A DNA stretch of 64,000 nt, taken from contig NW_006921542.1 in the NCBI RefSeq assembly GCF_000340215.1, positions 1,268,267 to 1,332,266 on the forward strand, given 5' to 3'. Both the position numbers and the translations under genes were made by a program. Every line of letters begins with the position of its first letter. The stretch's first letter is position 1. Positions 57,022 through 64,000 of this stretch are shown here, piece after piece. The DNA comes from Pseudocercospora fijiensis CIRAD86 (taxonomy: Eukaryota; Ascomycota; Dothideomycetes; Mycosphaerellales; Mycosphaerellaceae). The notes beneath the pieces are model-generated. The model was not told the origin of the DNA and did no database searches. It saw nothing but the letters and a program-made list of their open reading frames with translations.

Positions 57022-60000
57022 AGCTAGCGATAAAGCCCGCCGTAAGCAGCGCCTAGCCGAGAAGGCCGCGCGCTAGAAGAGGCAGCAACTCGAGCGCTAA
57101 GAACTATATCAAGCACTACTACTAGGTCGCTCCGCTGTTATACGCGTACGTCTAGACTTCGGTATCTCTCCGATAAAGCTGCCTTAACTAAAGTCGGAAT
57201 AGGCGCGGCACTTTAAGCGGCGTATCGAGAAGATTATAGATCTAGAGACATCCCTCGCGCGTATTTAAGAGTTAGTATAGCAAGCAGGCTAATTTAAGGA
57301 GACTGTTTAGTACTAGGCGGAAATTATCGAGAAGGGCTTAACGAAACTCCTCGACTTTAAGTACCCTAGTTTAGTATTCGTTCCTATACTAGCGTAGAAG
57401 ATAGTAATATACGCACTTATCTATAGCTAGAATAATGTCCTATTTATTGCTCGTATAGGCGAGGGAAAGAGTCTACTATTCTAGGGCTTTATAATGCTAA
57501 CTAGTATAATTACTATCTAAGTAGTGCTATTAAACCGCTTAAGCGCCGAACAAGTAGTAGCAATCGAGCGTATAGCTAGCAATACTAGTAGTCTAGTCTA
57601 CTTAGTATATATCTCTACTAAAACTAAGAAGATCGACCTAGGCATGTTTAAGAACATCCTTAATAGCAAGCTCTAGCATATTCTACTTAGCCTAGAATAG
57701 GCAGCATTACCGCAATTTCTCTCGCTACTAAACGACGGGCGTATACGAGAGAAGGTCGGCCTAGTTGTTATCGATAAGGTATATCTAATCTATAACTAGG
57801 GTAAACCTTCTAGCTTCTACGATAAATACTCGTAATTCGGTCAATTACGCGATCGCTTACGTATCGACACTAGTACTCTATTAACCTCGGCTACTATAGA
57901 TAAAGAGTGTACTAAGTATACGATAAAGTATGCTAGTATACGCAAAGAGGGACTTAATCCGTACGAGACTAAGATTATCCGTAGTAGTATCGATCGCCCG
58001 GAAATTATATACATTATTAAGTTTATTCCGAGGGAGTATCTAACCGATTACGATATGCTATATATAGTAATCGACAATGCCGTATCCTATCCGCCAATTC
58101 CTAATAGAGAAGAGAAGGAGGTTACGAAGGGATTAGTAACACTATAGAATGTGCGTAAGTCCTTAGTGTTTATCGACGGCTATAAGTATATCGCTAACTT
58201 CGTTAATATCGCCCGTAGCTAGTTGCTATATTTAACTAAGGACAATCCGGACTATACTAAGAGATATTAGTACGGCGCAGGTCCTAGTATTGATGTCTAC
58301 CGTACTATCTCCTTCTATACTATAAAGGTACCTAAGCTAGACTAGGATAATCGGTATAATAAGTATTATAAGCTAGACTCTAATATTCGCTATATAGTAG
58401 CAACTACTGCCGCTAGTATCGGTCTAGATATGCTAGACATCGCGGATGTATACTAATAGAAGTTCAATATTACTCGTAATACTAGTAACCTTTGATAGCG
58501 ACTTAGCCGCATTGCTCGACGACTAGCTCTTTTATACTTAGAGAGATTCTTCGATATGCTATACTTCTATCGGCCTCGGGCGTTCTTCTTTGTACTATAT
58601 TATACCGGAGATTATATTAAGCGAATGCTAGAAGGCGCTAGTATGCTTTCTATTCTTCTACTAATACAGACACAGTCGTAGGCTAGCGATCGTAGTCGTA
58701 GTCGTAGTCGTAGTAGAGGCAGAGGCAGAGGCAGTAGTCGTAGTCGTAGTCGTAGTCGTATACGCGCTGCCGGACCTAGTAGACTGCGACAAGAGCTTCC
58801 TAGCGAGGATATCGGCGGCGCGAGCAATTAGAATGATGTGTATAGCGATACTAAGACAGATACTAGAGATAATACGCCCCGTCGTAAAGGCAAATCTAAG
58901 GAGAGCAATACTTAGAATACGTCTAAGTTAGAGAGCCGAAAGAAGATTCTAAAGATCTTCTTAGGTGCCCTAAACGATTACCTTAAGATCCCTAGTCGCT
59001 GCTTTCGCGTAGTAATAAACGAGCACTACGGAGAGCATTTAACTTAGTTTCTATACCTACTAGGCTAGCTAGATCTAAAGGACTGTTGCAATATCTATAA
59101 CACTAACCTAATAGCCGAGCTGCCCGGGCTACCGGTAAAGCGTGTTAAGCCGGTTAATCTACTAGGCAAAGGCACGAGACCTGGCTATACACTCAAATAC
59201 ATTAAGAAGTAGTGCTCGGAGAAGGTCGATACCCTATACCCGCGCAAGAACCGCTTGTTCCGTATACTAGCTAGTATATATATAAAAGACAGACTAATAT
59301 AGTCTATATCGGAGGTCTTCCTACTTGCTCGGTTATACGATGCCTAGGAGGATCTAACTCTTAGTATAGATAGGCTATTACAGGTCGTACTAGAACTGAA
59401 TAATTAGTAATACAAGGATAACCTCGAAGAATTGCTAGCTATTATTATTAGCATTACTAAGCAGGTATATACTAATTAGGAAGCATATAAATCCGAATAG
59501 AAGGCGAAAGAGGAGGCTACAAAGAAGGCTAAGGAAGATATAGCGGCTACTATTATAGAGTATTATAACTAGACTATAGGAGGTAAAGGTAGCTCGTCCG
59601 AACTACGGCTAGTAGCACCTAGGACCCGAGAGGAAATAGAGGTAGACCTACGCGACCTAAACTAGTCCCTAAGACGCTCTATATTTGCGAACACTATCCG
59701 CTAGTCTAGTATATAGAACAGTCTTGCTTAGTAGGCTTAGTAGGCTTAGCAGACGACTGCTACCGCGGTACTATCTAACCCTCTATCTAATAGCAACGAT
59801 GCTGCTAGTCCTTCTAATAGTAACGCACTACCCGCTAGGAAGCGTCGTCGTCGTAGTGCTTAACTAGACCCTAGCTAAGCCTAATCTGCTTCTGCTTCTG
59901 CTTCTGCTTCTATTTCTACTAATCCGGCCGTCGACGAGGAGTACGATATTACCGTAGAAGAAGCAACTAAGCAGTTAATACAAGCTTATATTAGTCGTCG

Positions 60001-60140
60001 TAGTAGTCGCAATATTCGTATTACTTAGGCTACTAAGGGTCTATATAGCGAGGGCGCGCGTGCGAGGAGCTTAAGTATAGCGAGCAGCCGTAGTAGTAGA
60101 GTTAACGACGACATCCTATCCTAGTATCTACCGAGTAGGT
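57020..60140 (+). pseudogene. RecQ-like DNA helicase of element Y2
   Basis: Plus frame, probably starting at an ATA (former ATG) at 57020. Motif I is GEGKSLLF near 57460-57485, preceded by NNVLFIARI. Motif Ib region is LLNRLSAEQVVAIERI. Motif II is VVIDKVYLIYN near 57765-57795, a decayed Asp-Glu-x-His. Motif III is LLTSATIDKEC near 57882-57915. The second domain has YIVATTAASIGLDML near 58395-58440 and a Gln-Arg-x-Ser/Gly-Arg-x-x-Arg motif VI (RLSRIARRL) near 58500-58530. After it come Ser-Arg repeats (58690-58770) and a segment similar to the Y helicase tail (CFRVVINEHYGEH). Exact end unclear because of low-complexity sequence. The helicase core is better preserved than in Y. Confidence 0.83.
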
Positions 60141-60300
60141 AGTAGAGATTAGCGCTAGTATTAGAATTGGCGCTAGAATTAGCACTAGCACTAGAGATAG
60201 CGCTGCAATTAGCGGTAAAATAGCACTAGAAATAGCACTAGAATTGGCACTAGAATTAGCGCTAGAATTGGCATTTAATAAGGTCCTTCCTTACTACCCT
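60110..60300 (+). repeat. short tandem repeats of (G)CACTAGAATTGG type
   Basis: Degenerate 12- to 18-bp units around AGCGCTAGAATTAGCACTAG at the 3' end of the helicase frame. They could encode an Ala/Leu-rich tail or be non-coding. Confidence 0.7.
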
Positions 60301-60359
60301 TCTATTATATCCTTATAAGCTCGCTAGGTCCTTGTCCTATCCCCGGAAAAGTAAGCCGT

Positions 60360-60640
60360 AATACTACGCTCGATCGCGTTGCTTCTACGAGAGCTAGCCT
60401 AGTTTAGCTACTTCTACGAGAGATAGCGTATAATGCCTAGTTTAGCTGCTTCTACGAGAGCTAGTATATAGCAGTGCCTAGTTAAGTTGCTTCTATAAGA
60501 GCTAGCGTATAATGTGTAATGCCTAGTTTAGCTACTTCTACGAGAGCTAGCGTATAGTAGAGCTAGCGTATAATGCCTAGTTTAGCTACTTCTACGAGAG
60601 CTAGCGTATAATGTATAATGCCTAGTTAAGCTAGAATTAG
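60360..60640 (+). repeat. tandem repeats of about 40-60 bp in Y2
   Basis: At least five copies of a unit containing TAGCTACTTCTACGAGAGCT followed by AGCGTATAATG. Confidence 0.8.
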
Positions 60641-60784
60641 CAATAGGGATAGCACTAGAATTAGCATTTGATAAGGTCCTTCCTAACTACCCTTCTATTA
60701 TGTCCTTATAAGCTCGCTAAGCTAGTCGTAGGTATCGATAGTCGTAGGTGTCGATAGTATATAAGAGCTAGGCGAGAAGCGTAA

Positions 60785-62716
60785 ATTCGAGGAAGCGATA
60801 AGGATACCGAGTCCCGCTAAGACCCCGGATTTAGTATAGTAGAGCGCTTAATTAGTAGGATTAAACGTTATAGCTACTTCCTTCCGCGTATTTATAATAC
60901 CGACTTTACGACTTTTACGACTTTTATAATAGTATATTACTAATATAGCGAGATACGTCGATTAAGCGCATTTCTAGCAAATAGCGCTAACAAAAGTGTC
61001 TAATACGATAACGACGGCCGCCTTAGGCACTAAGAACCGCCTCCGAAACCCGAGAAGTTACTAATACTAGCGAGAAGTTACTAGCGAGACTAGCGAGAAG
61101 TTACTAGCGAGACTAGCGAGACTAGCGAGACTAGCGAGAAGTTACTAGCGAGACTAGCGAGACTAGCGAGACTAGCACTATACTTATTGCACCGTATACT
61201 CTTATAGGCACTATAACATATATAGTAAGGATAGATACGTAGGGCGATAATATATATCGAGCGCTCGTAAAAGCACCCTTCGAGAAGCTACGACAGCCCT
61301 CTTACGTTAACGCCCTCTATTACTTAGACTCTCCCTAGAACGATTATTCCGATAACTAGTTACTATATAAGGTAGAGAAAACGAACAGTAGCGTCCGGGG
61401 ATCTAATTAACTAGCGGCACTAAGCGGCTATAGAAGCATATACTCCGAAGTATACTAGTATTATATATAGCCTATATACTACGCGCAATGCGTAACAATT
61501 AACGCATTCTATTACTAACTATAGTACGCGAGGTGTATAGGAAGGGACTTATTAAGCGAAATACGATAGCGATCGCTAAAGCGATACTTATTAGTACCTA
61601 GACAATAATAGAGTGTAACCGCGCCCTTAGTGTTAGAGATACCGCGAAAAAAAGGTTATCGAGCGCGTTACAGTCGTATAGCAATATTAATGCGCTTGCT
61701 AGAAGAGGAGGCGTACTATAGTCGGATAATAGTCTTAATACGCTTGCTAGAAGGGGAGGCGCACTGTAGTCGAATAGCAGTCTTAATACGCAAAGGGCTG
61801 CAGTCGTATAGCAGTAGTAAAGACTAAGACTAAGCGCCTTCGGGCTTAAGTATACTAGAGGCCCTTACGTAACGACTAAGGTTATTATAACTAACAGTCC
61901 TAACGAAGGCGTTACGCCGACTTAACTAGATGCGCGTATGTTATCCTATAAAGAATCCGAACGTAGGAAGCCTATAGCCGCTACTTAAGGTATACCTTAC
62001 TAAAGAGTTTTTACCGAGTTAGACCTATAGCAATGCTACGAACCTATTAACCTACTTAGTCTATTAACCTACTTAGTAGGAGAGTCGCTATCGAGCCGCT
62101 ACTTAAGATATACCTTACTAAAGAGTTTTTACCGAGTTAGACTATTAGCCGCATTATAGGTATACCTTACTAAAGAGTTTTTACCTCCGCTAATCTACCT
62201 AAGACCCGCAGTCTATTGCACTAAGACAAGACTGCGATCTAACAATAACTATACTCTTTCGGTTAAATACGTAGTCGACGCCCGCTAAAGCTATAGTATA
62301 CCTACTCGCTAAGAGAGTCGCCTTCGTAACGTCTTACGTCGACAAAGCCTATCGGAGACTAAAAGGACTAAACAAACTACCTGCCGAGGAACCTTAACTA
62401 ACTTAAGCGGTTCTATCGGTAGCAAGCCGCAGGACTAGTTAGGAGATAGTGTTAATCGCTATAGAGCTACCTATATACGACAAAGAGGTATCGATACTAT
62501 TGTATACGCCGATAGCTAGTATGTTACTAGAGGTGTTAGTGTATTAGTATATATAGAAGAAGAAGAAGAAGTTAAACTAGGAAGCGTAGGTCTATATTAG
62601 CGCATCGCAGGTAAGGTTTGCCTCTACTAATAGGATTGCGCTATTTAGCTACAATAGCAAGGCAATAATAGCGGCTATATATTATCGCACTTTTAGTCGA
62701 ATGCCTGCCTAAGGCT
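60785..62716. repeat. ~1.9-kb block shared with element Y
   Basis: Counterpart of 28725-30640. It has its own local changes, including an expanded ACTAGCGAGAAGTT run at 61060-61170 and indels. The 65-codon open frame at 61630-61827 lies within degenerate internal repeats (around AGTCTTAATACGC) and is not a recognisable gene. Confidence 0.75.
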
Positions 62717-62744
62717 AGAATTGCTCTGCGCTCGCTAGCCGGTT

Positions 62745-63060
62745 ATTAACGAGGCACGCACTCTAGTCTACCTAGGCACGCACTCTAGTCTACTAGGCAC
62801 GCACTCTAGTCTACCGCTACTACTTCGCTACTAGGCGCGCACTCTAGTCTACCGCTACTACTTCGCTACTAGGCGCTAGTTAGAGTAACGCTAGTTATTA
62901 AGCTATTATCGTACGCCTAGCCTAGCTAGCTATTAAGCTATTATCGTACGCCTAGCCAAACCCTTCGACTTTACAAACACTCCCGACAAGGTACGCACTC
63001 TAGTCTACCGCTAGGTACGCACTCTAGTCTACCGCTATTACTTCGCCGCTAGGCGCGTAC
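62745..63060 (+). repeat. tandem repeats around GCACGCACTCTAGTCTACC
   Basis: About seven copies of GCACGCACTCTAGTCTAC with variable spacers containing GCTACTACTTCGCTACTAG, plus a duplicated TAAGCTATTATCGTACGCC segment near 62910-62955. Confidence 0.85.
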
Positions 63061-63168
63061 AATCTAGAGCTGCTATAGGACAACGACGACATTATAGGCG
63101 TTAGTTTAGTGCTAGCGTTAGTTTAGTGCTTAGATAAGAATAGTCCTACCTTAATATATTAAATATTA

Positions 63169-63209
63169 TACTCTATACTCTATACTCTATGCTCTATGCT
63201 CTATGCTCT
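63169..63209 (+). repeat. 7-bp tandem repeat ACTCTAT/GCTCTAT
   Basis: Six units directly before the next coding-like stretch, comparable in unit length and place to the 7-bp array before the Y2 helicase. Confidence 0.8.
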
Positions 63210-64000
63210 GTTCCTTTAGAAGTTACTACTACCCTTACTACTAAGGCTACCTATACGTGCGAGGAGACCTATATTAGCTCCTTCTACTCTACCGTTGCTA
63301 GCGCTAGCGCCCGTGCCTATACCAGTTAGGTCCTAGGTTTCTATACCCTCGAATAGCTAAGCAGTACTATCTATAAGCTAAACCTATACATTATCTCGCT
63401 CTAAATTAAGTACTACATCCTTAATTGGACCGTAATTAACACTATCTAGGCGCTCTATAGCATTAGGACCCTCTAAGGCATTAGATTCTAGCACCGTAGT
63501 ACGGCCTCGAATAAAGTTCTAGTTAGTAGCGTTAAAGTTCTCGACGACTAATAGTATCTAATCTACACCGATATTCTAGATATCGTCCGAGAGCGTAAAA
63601 TCTCCGTACTACTACTTCGCGAACCTATCGATACGGATTTTATTAGCTCGATTAAATACGCCTGCGCTAATGTCCTTATTAGTATAGTAACTAGTCCGAT
63701 AGATACTAGAATTCTCCCTAAATATATCGCGGATAAGGCGAGATAACTCTCGGTTTATCGATACTCGTTTAAAGGTAGTAGCAAGTCTATAAGTCGAATT
63801 GGCAAGGCGATTATAGTCCTCGGATAAGGTATAGTTAATAAGCTTAATTATCTTATTACTACCGATAGCATAGCCCTTCTTTCTAGACTAATTAACTGTT
63901 ATAGTAGCAAGGACCGCCTTCTACAGGTCCTTAGTACCGCCCTTATTAAGGAGGAAATAGAAATAGGTTATTAGACGACTATAGTTACTCTGTCTAGCTC
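63210..64000 (+). pseudogene. possible unrecognised gene of Y2, truncated by the window
   Basis: A plus-strand frame with about ten TAG/TAA codons in 230 codons, comparable to the RIP stop density of known genes here. Segments include FYTLE, DILDIVRERKISVLLLREP and DTDFISSIKYACANVLIS. No family recognised, and the opposite strand has a similar stop density, so coding strand and reality are uncertain. Confidence 0.25.

Larger units (their letters stand above)
56258..64000. mobile_element. element Y2: relative of Y, right end outside window
   Basis: The left end CTACCTCTATTTAG, continuing with GCGCTTCGTAG, matches the left end of Y with mostly G/A and C/T differences. It carries a divergent RecQ-like helicase and the 1.9-kb block shared with Y. 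The candidate left 8-bp target is GTAATTAG (56250-56257), with its partner off the window. It was inserted just after the polyprotein of Z. Confidence 0.72.

Noticed and set aside
58612..58827. 71-codon minus-strand frame rich in Leu-Arg
   Set aside because: Antisense of the Ser-Arg repeat region of the Y2 helicase; a low-complexity artefact.
59685..59867. 60-codon plus-strand frame starting MRTLSAS
   Set aside because: Out of frame with the Y2 helicase C-terminal region and of low complexity.
62745..63060. Regularly spaced repeats considered as a CRISPR-like array
   Set aside because: Spacers are not unique and are themselves repeated, spacing is irregular, and the context is a fungal transposon. 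These are ordinary degenerate tandem repeats.

Overview
This window is a stack of old transposable elements from a filamentous ascomycete (Pezizomycotina-like) genome. No host gene, rRNA, tRNA or CRISPR array was seen. Almost every reading frame is recognisable as protein but is broken by TAG/TAA codons where the family has Trp or Gln. TpA is very common, CpA/TpG are depleted and CpG is kept. That is the signature of repeat-induced point mutation (RIP). Short introns with GTAAGT-type donors and CTAAC/CTAAT branch sites also point to a fungus.

Layout. 1-3867: 3' part of a Ty3/gypsy chromovirus polyprotein (protease, RT, RNase H, integrase, chromodomain) in one frame, cut by the window edge. 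5480-8496: Ty1/copia polyprotein on the minus strand, cut inside its integrase by a hAT element. 8497-46237: three copies of one large hAT DNA transposon family. Copy C (plus orientation) is split into 8497-8656, 18252-24127 and 35879-36226. Copy A (8657-18251, inverted, 8-bp target duplication) sits inside C. Copy B (36227-46237, plus orientation) begins inside C. A and B form a roughly 10-kb inverted repeat. 24128-35878: an 11.75-kb element ('Y') with terminal inverted repeats and a perfect 8-bp target duplication, inserted into copy C. It carries a RecQ-like helicase and, on the other strand, a DUF6589-like gene. That gene is itself interrupted by a 393-bp non-autonomous hAT element. 46238-56135: a second Ty3/gypsy-type retroelement ('Z') with a NADAR/YbiA-like domain between RNase H and integrase. 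56258-64000: the left part of a relative of Y ('Y2') with a divergent RecQ-like helicase, running off the window.

Most notable content. The hAT family is unusually large because, besides its transposase, it carries two different histone H3-like genes and at least three unrecognised genes. Both histone genes occupy the same relative place in copies A and B, and copy C holds the first of them (split), so they are cargo of the element and not chance insertions. Many hAT introns and spacers are filled with short GCCGGC(TA) repeats.

Relative order of events readable from the nesting: copia, then hAT copy C, then A, B and Y into C, then the mini-hAT into Y. Z precedes Y2. RIP has hit all of them. 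Gene and domain names come from reading translated frames by eye. No database search was possible, so family names are recognition-level calls and exact starts and introns are approximate.
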